64,000 nt of DNA from NCBI GenBank assembly GCA_016841185.1, contig JAENZQ010000004.1, positions 84,008 through 148,007 on the forward strand, in the 5' to 3' direction. The DNA comes from Anaerovorax odorimutans (GTDB taxonomy: Bacteria; Bacillota; Clostridia; Peptostreptococcales; JAAYPU01). Shown here one piece after another: positions 42,001 through 51,187 of the stretch. Numbering within the stretch: position 1 is the stretch's first letter; each line of letters opens with the position of its first letter. The notes below the pieces were generated by a model. That model saw nothing but the letters and a program-made list of their open reading frames with translations, made no database searches and had not been told where the DNA came from. A program made the position numbers and the translations under genes.

Positions 42001-42732
42001 TTACCATTTGATCAGGCTCTTTTCAATCCAATCAATGAGTGCGAAAAGTAAAAAGCCTGTTAAGCTGAGTATTAAAATGCCGGAGTACATTTCAACATAG
42101 TTGATTCTTAACATGGCATCCATGATATAGTAACCCAATCCATATGTGGTGCCAAAAGTTTCCGCAAAAAAAAGAACGGAAATAGAAGTGGCAAGAGCAA
42201 TCCTTATTGAAGACAGCAGGCTCGGTAAAGATGCAGGAATAAGAATATGAATGAACATATCAACAGGCTTTGCATCAATGGAAATCAATGGTAAATAATA
42301 TCTGGAATCCAGGTTTTTAATAAAGTCTCTCACTGAAATTAAAACTTGAAATATGATGATTAAGGTAATAATGATAATTTTACTTTTGTCTCCAAGTCCG
42401 AATATCAGCATGAGAATAGGAAGAAATGCAATCTTAGGAGTAGGATAAAAGAAGTAGACAAGCGGTGATATCAGTTTATCCAACCATCTGAAATACCCAA
42501 TACAGATTCCTGCCGGCCATCCGATGATCAGTGCTGCAAAAACACCCCCGAATATACGTTTTAGGCTGTAAAGACAATGAATCAAGATCCTGTCTTCGAA
42601 AATATCCCAGGTATGCACTAAAACAACAAATGGAGAAGGGATTATTTTAGAATCTATCAGAAAGGATGCCACGTACCATAAAAAAATAACAGCAAAGGAT
42701 AAATAAACTGCTTTATATAATATTCGCTTCAT
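42001..42732 (-). CDS. ABC transporter permease (SsuC/TauC/ThiX type)
   Basis: A 243-residue permease with about six membrane helices and the cytoplasmic EAA-like loop SIDAKPVDMFIHILIPASLPSLLSS. Belongs to the family importing sulfonates, nitrate, thiamine precursors and aromatic compounds. Start overlaps the ATPase stop (ATGA), with AAAGGAGG upstream. No binding protein is encoded beside it; one of the matching type is encoded at 59935. Confidence 0.88.
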   Translation of the reverse strand: MKRILYKAVYLSFAVIFLWYVASFLIDSKIIPSPFVVLVHTWDIFEDRILIHCLYSLKRIFGGVFAALIIGWPAGICIGYFRWLDKLISPLVYFFYPTPKIAFLPILMLIFGLGDKSKIIIITLIIIFQVLISVRDFIKNLDSRYYLPLISIDAKPVDMFIHILIPASLPSLLSSIRIALATSISVLFFAETFGTTYGLGYYIMDAMLRINYVEMYSGILILSLTGFLLFALIDWIEKSLIKW

Positions 42733-43454
42733 AATAAAGCCTCCTTTCCTGAATTCAATTTTCCAAGAATATCCCTTTTTATGGATTCATTTTTTTTAAC
42801 ATTTCCGGAGTTAAAATCCGGATTCAGAATGCAATCCATAACACCATTATTTAGAATAAAAATATAATGTCCAAGTTTTAAAGCTTCATCTATACTATGA
42901 GTTACAATCAGTGTAGTTGGTCTGTGTTTGCGCCAAAGTATAAGAAACAGATCCTGTGCTGCAGCTCTGGTTATTTCATCCAGGGATGAAAAAGGTTCGT
43001 CAAGAAGCATGATATCCGGATTAAATAGAAAAACCCTGGCAAGAGCAACCCTTTGTTTTTGTCCTCCGCTTAAAGTATGGGGATATTCCTTTAATATATC
43101 CTGTAAATTGAGAGAACGGATTATTTCATTAAAAAATTCGGAAGAAAAAGCTTTTTTATGTATTTTGTTTAACAGAAGCACATTATCTTTTACATTTTTC
43201 CAGGGATATAATCCATATTCTTGGGAGACATACCCTATAAGATGACTGGCAGGTGTCAAAGGAAAATGATTCAGAAAAATTGTTCCGGATACAGGCTTTA
43301 AAATACCTCCGAGGGCCTTAAGGAGAGTTGTCTTTCCTATGCCGGATAATCCCAGAATGCATCCGGTTTCCCCTTCTTTCAGAACAAAACTGAGATCTTT
43401 GACAGGAGTGGATAATTTATCGTATTGGATGGTTAAATGGTCAACAATCAACAT
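42729..43454 (-). CDS. ABC transporter ATP-binding protein (SsuB/TauB type)
   Basis: A 241-residue ATPase: Walker A LGLSGIGKTT, Q-loop GYVSQEYGLYPWK, signature LSGGQKQRVALAR, Walker B IMLLDEPFSSLD, and the H-loop THSIDEALKLG. Pairs with the overlapping permease. It starts 26 nt after the UbiA gene on the same strand, inside the quinone/electron transfer gene run. Confidence 0.9.
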   Translation of the reverse strand: MLIVDHLTIQYDKLSTPVKDLSFVLKEGETGCILGLSGIGKTTLLKALGGILKPVSGTIFLNHFPLTPASHLIGYVSQEYGLYPWKNVKDNVLLLNKIHKKAFSSEFFNEIIRSLNLQDILKEYPHTLSGGQKQRVALARVFLFNPDIMLLDEPFSSLDEITRAAAQDLFLILWRKHRPTTLIVTHSIDEALKLGHYIFILNNGVMDCILNPDFNSGNVKKNESIKRDILGKLNSGKEALL

Positions 43455-43479
43455 GATACATATTCCTTTTTAGTGTTTA

Positions 43480-44334
43480 TTATAAAATAAAATCTGCTAA
43501 TGAAAAAATAAAAAAAACAATACTTATGATTTGATTGATATGATAGCTTGCCCAGTTCATAATGCCTCGATTGGCAGGTTTGACGATTTTGTGTTCTACC
43601 AAAAGCAAAGCAGCACATATGAGGATACCTGCATCGTAGAGAAATCCTGTTGAAATAATAAAACGTAATATAATAAGTATAATTATTGAGAGTACATGAA
43701 AGAAAGCGGCTATTTTCAAAGATTTCCTTAAACCGAATTTTGCAGGTATTGAAAAAAGACCTTCCTTGCGGTCAAACTCAATATCCTGTGTGGCATAAAT
43801 AATATCAAATCCGGCAATCCAGAATGCCACGGCTCCACCGATGATAAAAGGAGTTAACGAAAGTTTACCGGTCACAGCAATCCAGCCTCCTACAGGAGCT
43901 CCTCCACAGGCAATACCCAATACCAGATGAGAAAGAGATGTAAATCTTTTGGTATAGGAATAAAACAGAAAGATAAATATAGCCGCAGGAGATAAAAAAA
44001 AGCAGAGGGGATTGATCATATACGCTGCAATTTCAAAAATAAGAAAAAGAATGAAAGTGAGAGCGATGGCTTCTTTTTTCTTAATGATGCCGCTTGGAAT
44101 ATGACGGTCGGATGTGCGAGGATTTCTCCCATCGATTTCGCTGTCGATAACCCGGTTAAATGCATTGGCGCCATTTCGGGCTGCGAAAAGGGCAATTAAT
44201 ATCCAAATAAATGTGGTTGCCCGCGGCAGCCCGTTTCCTGCCCATAAAACGGACATGACGGCAAAGGGAAGTGAAAACAATGTATGTGAAAACATGACCA
44301 TTTCACTGTATTTTATTAATCTGTTAAAAGCCAT
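43480..44334 (-). CDS. ubiA: UbiA-family prenyltransferase for (demethyl)menaquinone
   Basis: A 284-residue, eight- or nine-helix membrane enzyme joining a polyprenyl chain to an aromatic ring. The two Asp-rich motifs are intact: NRVIDSEIDGRNPRTSDR (near 61) and DIIYATQDIEFDRKEG (near 176). Its pattern follows the UbiA/MqnP group more than MenA. It starts within the UbiD gene (11-nt overlap, AAGGTGG ribosome site), so the two products should be made together; in Listeria the matching role is DmkA. Confidence 0.88.
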   Translation of the reverse strand: MAFNRLIKYSEMVMFSHTLFSLPFAVMSVLWAGNGLPRATTFIWILIALFAARNGANAFNRVIDSEIDGRNPRTSDRHIPSGIIKKKEAIALTFILFLIFEIAAYMINPLCFFLSPAAIFIFLFYSYTKRFTSLSHLVLGIACGGAPVGGWIAVTGKLSLTPFIIGGAVAFWIAGFDIIYATQDIEFDRKEGLFSIPAKFGLRKSLKIAAFFHVLSIIILIILRFIISTGFLYDAGILICAALLLVEHKIVKPANRGIMNWASYHINQIISIVFFIFSLADFIL

Positions 44335-45763
44335 ATTCGTTCCACCTTTTGGTTACCATCTCTTTAATTTGATCATTCATCCGAATATCCGGGGGCCATT
44401 CCCGGGTGTGCCCTTCCAAAGGCCATTTTTTTGTTGCATCGATCCCCAAACGATGTCCGTAATAAGGCATGTTGGAAGCATGGTCAAGAGCATCCAACGG
44501 TCCCTCTGATACAATTAAATCTCTCTTAGCGTCAATATTATTGAAAACCTTCCACATTACAGTAGAAATGTCATGAGGGTTAATATCCTCATCTACAATA
44601 ATAATCATTTTTGTATACATCATCTGACCAAGGCCCCAAATGGCATTCATGACTTTGAATGCATGTTTGGGGAAAGATTTCTTTATAGATACAATAACGC
44701 AATTATGAAATACGCCTTCTAAAGGAAAATTCATATCAACAATTTCGGGAATCTGAATTTTAATTAGAGGCAAAAATATTCTTTCCGTTGCTTTTCCGAT
44801 ATAGCAGTCCTCCATAGGCGGTTTTCCTACTATAGTGGTATGGTAAATAGGATATTTTTTATGTGTCATTTTTTTAATATGAAAAACCGGGTATAGGTCT
44901 TTAAGTGAATAATAGCCTGTATGATCCCCGAAAGGGCCTTCTTCTTTTAATTCATTGAGATCAATATAACCTTCAAGAATAAATTCGGCGTTGGAAGGTA
45001 CATAAATATCATTGGTAATACATTTTATGACGGAGACGGCCTTTCTTCTGAGAAATCCTGCAAAGATCATTTCATCGATTGATTTTGGAAGAGGAGCCGT
45101 AGCGGCATAGACTGTTGCAGGATCACATCCGATAGCAACCGATACAGGCATTTGAGCATAACCTGATTTTCTATATTTTTCCAATATTTCCTTACCGTCT
45201 TTATGAAGGTGCCAATGCATACCTGTTGTTTTAGAGTCATATTTTTGAAGCCGATACATTCCCATATTCTGCTGTCCTGTTTCAGGGTCTTTTGTAATAA
45301 CCAGTGGAAGTGTAATGAAAGGGCCGCCATCCAAAGGCCAGCAAGTAAGAATAGGAAGTTTATTGAGGTCAGCATCTTCGATAACTTGCTGACATGCCCC
45401 TTTATCTGTTTTTTTCGGAAATATCCAAGGCAAAGGTGCTAATTTAGGAAGAGATTTTATTTTGCCCTGAAGTGTTTTGTATTGGCTTATGTTCATAAAA
45501 TCCTGAATATCTTCGGCTATATTGTTGATATCGGAGGCTTCCAATGAAAGGGCCATTCTTTCATAGGTGCCCATTGCATTTATCAATACGGGATATTTGG
45601 AACCTTTTACGTTTTCAAAAAGAACGGCAGGTCCATATTCTTTGCAAATTCTATCGGTGATCTCTGTAATTTCCAGATAAGGGTCTACTTCAACAGAGAC
45701 GCGATGGAGTTGTTTTTCTTCTTCAAGTCTTTTTACAAATGCATGTAAATCCTTATAAGCCAT
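44324..45763 (-). CDS. ubiD: UbiD-family prenylated-FMN decarboxylase
   Basis: A 479-residue decarboxylase of the UbiD type, requiring prenylated FMN made by UbiX (not encoded in this window). Diagnostic stretches include NMGMYRLQKYDSKTTGMHWH, EGPFGDHTGYYSL and the C-terminal HRLGIDATKKWPLEGHTREW. Members remove a carboxylate from an aromatic ring in ubiquinone or futalosine-type menaquinone synthesis (MqnL). Coupling to the prenyltransferase gene indicates quinone ring processing. Stop lies 11 nt inside ubiA. Confidence 0.9.
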   Translation of the reverse strand: MAYKDLHAFVKRLEEEKQLHRVSVEVDPYLEITEITDRICKEYGPAVLFENVKGSKYPVLINAMGTYERMALSLEASDINNIAEDIQDFMNISQYKTLQGKIKSLPKLAPLPWIFPKKTDKGACQQVIEDADLNKLPILTCWPLDGGPFITLPLVITKDPETGQQNMGMYRLQKYDSKTTGMHWHLHKDGKEILEKYRKSGYAQMPVSVAIGCDPATVYAATAPLPKSIDEMIFAGFLRRKAVSVIKCITNDIYVPSNAEFILEGYIDLNELKEEGPFGDHTGYYSLKDLYPVFHIKKMTHKKYPIYHTTIVGKPPMEDCYIGKATERIFLPLIKIQIPEIVDMNFPLEGVFHNCVIVSIKKSFPKHAFKVMNAIWGLGQMMYTKMIIIVDEDINPHDISTVMWKVFNNIDAKRDLIVSEGPLDALDHASNMPYYGHRLGIDATKKWPLEGHTREWPPDIRMNDQIKEMVTKRWNEYGF

Positions 45764-45956
45764 AATTATAACACAACCTTTTAAAACAGTTTATAGAGTA
45801 TGCAGTATGGATTTGTTCGTATTTTATGGTTTGTGGTTCCCTACCAATTTTTATATATTATATGTTATATCTTAGCATTAGTCTTCTATCTTTTAAGTCT
45901 TTCTATTTCACGTTCTCTGTCCCCTGTTTCCTGTGTTCCGTGGTTGTTCCCTGTAT
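45764..45956. repeat. Low-complexity spacer inside the electron transfer gene run
   Basis: 193 nt with AACAGTTTATAGAGTATGCA (45785-45804), matching the word at 347-373, and a CTGTCCCCTGTTTCCTGTG stretch. No gene. It splits the otherwise tightly packed operon. Confidence 0.45.
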
Positions 45957-46925
45957 TTAATACTGCCTGTCCAAAAGAGCATTTAAAATATGATCTAAGG
46001 TTGCGCGGCTTTCACATTCAGGCAGACGTCTTAGAGCATCATATGCTTTCTCGGTATATTTTTCCGCAATTCTTTTTGCATCATGAATACCATTTTTTTC
46101 AACTACTATATTATAAATCTTATAAACAGCATCACCGCTAAAATTTGAAGTATCAAGCAATGACTTTAATGTACCTTTTTTATCATTTCGTAATGCACAA
46201 ATAAGAGGGAGTGTATAAAACCCTTGCTTCAAATCATTATGAGAGCTTTTTAGAATGGTTGCATCTGTTCCGCAGTAATCCAGACAGTCATCAATAATCT
46301 GATAGGCAATTCCTGCACGCAGCCCAGTTAAACCAAAAAGTCTTGTGGTTTTTTCTTCTATACCTCCCAGATAAGCGCCGATATACATGCTGAGAGAAAA
46401 GAGAGCAGCTGTTTTGGCACTGACAATTTTTATATAATCATAAATGCTGATATCGGAATTGTATCTGAAGCGGTATTGTTTTAGTTCGCCGACACATATT
46501 TGAGAAATTTTTTTTGATAAATTTTTAATCATATTTTCGTCATACTGTTCGTTGATAAGCATAAAACTTCTTGCGATGATATAATCTCCTGAATAGACAG
46601 CAGCATCTTTACCAATTTTTGATTGGATGGTTTCTATGCCTCTGCGAATGCGAGAATTATCAATGATATCATCATGAATGAGTGTTGCCGTGTGTAGCAA
46701 TTCAATAGCAGCAGCTACCGGTAGGACTCTTTTCGAATCATAATTTCCAAATTTCGAGGACAAAATCAAAAGAGAGGGTCTAAGCATTTTTCCTCCTGCT
46801 TCGATCATTTGAAAAATGGGATCTCGAACAAAGCTATCAGGATGTCCAATGGTATTCTTCATGATCGTTTTAACTTTTGAAAGTTCAGCAATCAATTGAG
46901 GATTCTTATTCCAGAATATTTCCAT
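45957..46925 (-). CDS. Polyprenyl diphosphate synthase (DmkB/HepT type)
   Basis: A 322-residue trans-prenyltransferase that makes the quinone side chain. First Asp-rich motif LIHDDIIDNSRIRRG and second YQIIDDCLDYCG bind Mg-diphosphate; SSKFG and GKMLRPSLLIL contact substrates. The residues before the first motif set chain length but cannot be read reliably by eye. 15 nt after eetB on the same strand; corresponds to DmkB of the Listeria electron transfer locus. Confidence 0.9.
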   Translation of the reverse strand: MEIFWNKNPQLIAELSKVKTIMKNTIGHPDSFVRDPIFQMIEAGGKMLRPSLLILSSKFGNYDSKRVLPVAAAIELLHTATLIHDDIIDNSRIRRGIETIQSKIGKDAAVYSGDYIIARSFMLINEQYDENMIKNLSKKISQICVGELKQYRFRYNSDISIYDYIKIVSAKTAALFSLSMYIGAYLGGIEEKTTRLFGLTGLRAGIAYQIIDDCLDYCGTDATILKSSHNDLKQGFYTLPLICALRNDKKGTLKSLLDTSNFSGDAVYKIYNIVVEKNGIHDAKRIAEKYTEKAYDALRRLPECESRATLDHILNALLDRQY

Positions 46926-46940
46926 AGTTAAGATTTCCCC

Positions 46941-47453
46941 CTATTTTTCCTTAAAATATAAATCTGTTCGGCATAGATAAGACAACAAACCTTTACTGCA
47001 GGTGCCTACAAATAAGCCTGTTGGTATCGCAATCAATATAAGGAAAGGTAAAAATACGCCTATTTTATAGTTTTCTATAATCACTGCTGCGGCAGATAAT
47101 TGGCCAAAATTGTGAAATAATGCACCTATAATACTGACAGCAATCAAGCTTACTTTTTTTGATTTTACACAGACGGCCATAACAACAAAACTTAATAAAG
47201 CACCACAGACTGAATAAATATAAGCAGATACGTTGCCAAACATAGCAGCACTCAAAGTTGTTCGCGTTATGATTACCAAAAACGTACTTTTCATACTGAG
47301 CGTCTCAAGTGAAACAAGTGTGATAATATTGGCCAATCCCAGTTTAGCACCGGGAATACCCGCATTGAAAGGGATAAGTCTTTCCATATAATTAAGTATC
47401 ATAGCTTGAGCGATCAATAAGGAGATATAAACTATTTTTTTTGTATTTTTCAT
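46941..47453 (-). CDS. eetB: EetB-like Gx transporter-family membrane protein
   Basis: A 170-residue membrane protein with about five helices and the Gx/HepS-I family core PFNAGIPGAKLGLANIITLV and GALFHNFGQLSAA. It was once called heptaprenyl diphosphate synthase component I; in Listeria monocytogenes the homologue EetB is required for extracellular electron transfer. It starts 4 nt after eetA with CAGGTGA inside the eetA end. Confidence 0.88.
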   Translation of the reverse strand: MKNTKKIVYISLLIAQAMILNYMERLIPFNAGIPGAKLGLANIITLVSLETLSMKSTFLVIITRTTLSAAMFGNVSAYIYSVCGALLSFVVMAVCVKSKKVSLIAVSIIGALFHNFGQLSAAAVIIENYKIGVFLPFLILIAIPTGLFVGTCSKGLLSYLCRTDLYFKEK

Positions 47454-47457
47454 CTAA

Positions 47458-47802
47458 TCACCTGTCAGTAATTTCAATTATTAAACGATGAGGCAAGCAG
47501 ACGATCATATCCCCTACTTGTGTTGCGGGTTTTGTATTTACACAAACTAAATCCGGGCAATTTGCATCCACAACATTTACGGAACCGTTTTCTATGACAA
47601 TGGTATTACTGCCCAGATCCGTTTGAACAACAAGCTTTTCCATGGTGGCATCATCAAAAGGTATTTTTTTATACAGCTCCTTGTTAACGGTTATTACAAT
47701 ATATCGTTCTGTCGAAGAAGAACTTTCCTGATTGATTAAAAGGATTGAAACAGCTGCAAGGGCTGCAACAATTATTATTATAATCATTTCTCTTTTCTTC
47801 AA
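47458..47802 (-). CDS. eetA: EetA-like NusG-domain-II membrane protein
   Basis: A 114-residue protein: one N-terminal membrane span (about 5-22) and an extracytoplasmic NusG domain II with the invariant CPDLVCVNTKPATQVGDMIV-CLPHRLII block (three Cys). In Listeria EetA is the partner of EetB. TTG 47802 is chosen because GGGTGTGA lies just upstream; a TTG at 47817 is also in frame. The Cys set could hold a metal or disulphide outside the membrane. Confidence 0.85.
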   Translation of the reverse strand: MKKREMIIIIIVAALAAVSILLINQESSSSTERYIVITVNKELYKKIPFDDATMEKLVVQTDLGSNTIVIENGSVNVVDANCPDLVCVNTKPATQVGDMIVCLPHRLIIEITDR

Positions 47803-47902
47803 AATAATCACACCCAATTAAACAAACAATAGAATATCCTTTCAGGGAAAGAATATTCTATCTCAATTCTATCCTTTATTTATAGAAAATTCAACTTGCA
47901 TA

Positions 47903-49813
47903 TTAATCAAAGTACAGATATGATTTTCTTGCAAATCTGGTCTTTTTCCACCATTTTTTTAAAAATGGGAGTACATAGTAATCCAAACCGAAAGTACTTC
48001 CCGAGCCGCCGATCATAGCGATACCTCCAAAAAAGAACCAAAGGATAGTTGCATCAGCCATTCCTGTAAAGGAAATGCCTACGGTCATCATAACACTTAC
48101 AACTGAAGCAAGGAAAGTAAATAAACCGCCGATAAGTGCAAGACCTACGAGTATTTCTGCTACAATTACCACTATTTGAATAGGAACCATATTGGGGGCC
48201 ATAATGTTTTCATTTATCCACTGCATGAAATTAGGTGTTTCAAATAAAGGTTGACCCCAACCGCTTGGCATACGGTCTATGACCCATTGAATAACACCGG
48301 GCAAGGTTTCATAGGTTTCAGGTGTTGCGGGAGATTCTGTTGCAGGGGAAGCGGTGGTGACAGCTTCTACTACTTTTTCTGCGGCCTGAGATGCACTGCT
48401 TGCAGCATCAGATACATAACCCGGCAGCATCTTAGGCTTTGATAGCCAGCCTTCACCGATTTTTTTGATGCCTTCAACCAGCCACATGTAACCCAGCCAT
48501 AATCTTAAAGGCACCAGCCAGAAATTAGGTGATCTTTTTGCAAAATGTCCGCCTACAAAAGAACGCCTGTTTTTTACGTGGAAAAATTCATGCATCAAAT
48601 AATTCCATAGCTGTCTTAGACCGGAGACCATAAAAAGATACAGGAAGTTCACAGCATGTTTGATGAACATGGCGATCCAGCCTGAACTTTTAAAACCGGT
48701 GTCTGCAACGGCATATCTTGAACCAACAGAGACCATAAAACCATGATAATTTTGATTATGCTTGTGCATTTCCGTTCCTTTTATCAAAGCAGCTACATTC
48801 AGTGCCGCCGTATGACCTGATTGTTCTGCTGCTTCCACAATTTGCGGCATTGGACCGTTTTTGTCGTCAGTGTAAGAAGCAGAGTCTCCTACGGCAAAGA
48901 TATTCGGATACTTTGTTGTCTGCATATATTCATTGACGGTCAGTCTTGCTCCACGGCCGGTTTCAAGATCTAATTTTTCAGTAAAGTCCTTGTTTTTGAT
49001 ACCGGCAGTCCATATCAATGTATAAGTAGGTATAATATCACCATTTTTTAAAATAATCCGGTCCTTTTCAATTTTCACAATTGGAGAATCCTTTAATAAC
49101 TCAATACCTAATTTTTTATAATGCTTTTCAACTTTTTGAACCTGCCGGTCATCTTCAAGCATATTCAGTATCCGACTGAGTGCTTCGATATTATATATCT
49201 TCACTTCGTTTATATTTACACCATATTCTTCAGACAGATGATATTTAGCCTCTCCAAGTTCTCCTGCCATTTCTACACCTGTAAACCCGCCTCCGCATAC
49301 TGCGAATGAAAGAAGGCGTTTTCTTTCTTCAGGGTCTTCCTCTGAGGATGCCATTTCAAACATTTTTCGGATATGTTCTCTGAGGTTTACAGCATCTTCA
49401 TAGGACCAGAGGGTATGAGAATATGTTTCTGCTCCTTCGATACCGAAGAAATTTGGTTCATTTCCTGTTCCCAGAATTAAGTAATCATAATCATAAGTAT
49501 TTTTTTCGGATTTAAGCTGTTGCTTTTCAAAATCTGCCGATACAATTTGGTCGGTAACCACCTTTACTTTTCTTTCGGCAAATATTTTTCTAAGATCAAC
49601 TCTAATGGCATCAGGCTCTGTTCTATGGCCTGCAACTTCGTGAAGTTCAGTCATAAGAGTATGGAAGGGGTGCTTATCAATAAGTGTTATTTGTACATTT
49701 GGATCTTTTCTGAATATTTTATGGAGAATCTTTCCGGCTTTAACCCCGGCATAGCCTCCTCCCAGAATAACAATTTTTTTATTATGCATACGATTCAAAA
49801 ACCTCTCTTTCAT
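47903..49813 (-). CDS. ndh2: Type II NADH dehydrogenase with DoxX-like membrane extension (Ndh2)
   Basis: A 636-residue protein. Residues 1-400 are a non-proton-pumping NADH dehydrogenase with FAD-binding IVILGGGYAGVKAG and NADH-binding AVCGGGFTGVEMAGE, plus IFAVGDSASY and a C-terminal membrane-binding part. Residues about 430-625 add a DoxX-like set of four helices (VPLRLWLGYMWLVEGIKKIG, GLALIGGLFTFLASVV). This long architecture is that of Listeria Ndh2, which feeds electrons into the demethylmenaquinone pool for extracellular transfer. It heads the leftward gene run. The exact start is uncertain; ATG 49789 is an alternative. Confidence 0.9.
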   Translation of the reverse strand: MKERFLNRMHNKKIVILGGGYAGVKAGKILHKIFRKDPNVQITLIDKHPFHTLMTELHEVAGHRTEPDAIRVDLRKIFAERKVKVVTDQIVSADFEKQQLKSEKNTYDYDYLILGTGNEPNFFGIEGAETYSHTLWSYEDAVNLREHIRKMFEMASSEEDPEERKRLLSFAVCGGGFTGVEMAGELGEAKYHLSEEYGVNINEVKIYNIEALSRILNMLEDDRQVQKVEKHYKKLGIELLKDSPIVKIEKDRIILKNGDIIPTYTLIWTAGIKNKDFTEKLDLETGRGARLTVNEYMQTTKYPNIFAVGDSASYTDDKNGPMPQIVEAAEQSGHTAALNVAALIKGTEMHKHNQNYHGFMVSVGSRYAVADTGFKSSGWIAMFIKHAVNFLYLFMVSGLRQLWNYLMHEFFHVKNRRSFVGGHFAKRSPNFWLVPLRLWLGYMWLVEGIKKIGEGWLSKPKMLPGYVSDAASSASQAAEKVVEAVTTASPATESPATPETYETLPGVIQWVIDRMPSGWGQPLFETPNFMQWINENIMAPNMVPIQIVVIVAEILVGLALIGGLFTFLASVVSVMMTVGISFTGMADATILWFFFGGIAMIGGSGSTFGLDYYVLPFLKKWWKKTRFARKSYLYFD

Positions 49814-50061
49814 AATATCTGACCTGATAATAATGTATCATAAAGGATGCTATTGTTCAAAGCAAATAAAGAGTACAAAAATATTCCATAAATTCATTAA
49901 ATCCTTGATTTTCAATATTTACGAACCATAAGAAATTCTTATATACAATTAGAATATTTAATAAATATTGTTTAGATATTTTCAGAATGATAATATTTTG
50001 TTAATTCAGCAGAAATTAAGCTGCTGAGAACTATTTTAACCATTATGGGAGGGAAAAATCC

Positions 50062-50985
50062 ATGAAAAAACTTTTAATGTTTTTGCTGATTATTTCTATG
50101 GTTGGTGCATTTGCATTAACAGGATGCGGATCAAGTGAACCTGCTGCAGCTGAGGACGAAGGACAAGAGAAAAGCACTGGCTATGCTGACGGTATATATT
50201 TCGCTCAGGAAGATGAATTCGCGGGATCCGGCTACAAGTATTTTGTTGTACTGACTGTTGAAGGTGGCTCCATTACGGATGCTTATTGGGGAGGAACTAA
50301 TATTGTCCCTCAAGGCAATAAACGTACTGCTTCAGAACAAGGAAATTATCCAATGGTCGCAGCAGGCGGTGCTGCTGCAGATTGGCATGTACAAGCAGAA
50401 GCCGCCGAGACATGGTTAATTGAAAATCAAGACCCTGCTGCTTTTGAAGAATTTTATACGGATGAAGAAGGGCATACAGATGCACTTAAAACAGATGATG
50501 GTACGCAAGTATCTATTCATGTGATAGAATTCTTCTCACTTGCTGAAAAAGCTTTAGCATCAGACCCGGTTCCTGCCGGAGAATATGATACACCTGAAGA
50601 TTATGTTGCAACAGCAGAACTTCCGATAGGAGATAAAGGCTGGTCTTATAAAGGTGAGTTTATTGTTGTAAACGGAACTATTGTAGATGCACTTTTTAAT
50701 GCAGCATTTGAAGGCGAATTTAATGAAGAGACGGCCGGATACTTTAAAACAGATGCTGATGGAAATCCGGACCCTGAAAGCCCAAGCAGTAAACTTGAAT
50801 TAAAAGAAGCATATGGGATGCCATGGCACGTTCAAGCCAATGCAGCTGCAGATTATGTTGTTGAAAATCAGGGATTTGCAGTAAATTACATCGATGACGA
50901 AGGACATACTGATTCTATTTCAGGCGTTTCTATTCATGTCATTGAGTTTGAAGAATTATTCAATAAAGCCCTTGGACTTGAATAA
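50062..50985 (+). CDS. pplA: PplA-like lipoprotein with two FMN-binding domains
   Basis: A 307-residue lipoprotein (lipobox ending ALTGCG, Cys22) with two tandem FMN-binding domains of about 120 residues. Each ends in a flavinylation-type site: D145xxTQxS151 (a divergent form) and D284xxSGxS290 (close to the DxxSGAT motif, Ser as acceptor). Covalent FMN lets PplA pass electrons from the membrane quinone to iron or electrodes. It diverges from ndh2 and lies 202 nt upstream of apbE, whose product would attach the FMN. GGGAGGG precedes the ATG. Confidence 0.9.
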   Translation: MKKLLMFLLIISMVGAFALTGCGSSEPAAAEDEGQEKSTGYADGIYFAQEDEFAGSGYKYFVVLTVEGGSITDAYWGGTNIVPQGNKRTASEQGNYPMVAAGGAAADWHVQAEAAETWLIENQDPAAFEEFYTDEEGHTDALKTDDGTQVSIHVIEFFSLAEKALASDPVPAGEYDTPEDYVATAELPIGDKGWSYKGEFIVVNGTIVDALFNAAFEGEFNEETAGYFKTDADGNPDPESPSSKLELKEAYGMPWHVQANAAADYVVENQGFAVNYIDDEGHTDSISGVSIHVIEFEELFNKALGLE

Positions 50986-51015
50986 AGTGTTGACGAAGAC
51001 AGCATATTAATGTAT

Positions 51016-51047
51016 AAAAAGCTTTAGGAGCAATCCTAAAGCTTTTT
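51016..51047 (+). terminator. Intrinsic terminator of pplA
   Basis: AAAAAGCTTTAGGA pairs with TCCTAAAGCTTTTT (14 bp, loop GCAA). Strong, so apbE probably has its own promoter or receives read-through. Confidence 0.88.
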
Positions 51048-51187
51048 CAACTTATGGATTGTTCATAGCTCGTGGTTTGAAGTCCACTGTCTGTACAAAT
51101 GTATGGATGGATCTCCATGCCGAACTGGCTTTTACATAGTTTCTGACATATCAGTATCCTGGCATCTGAACTTCTGGAGGTAATTGT

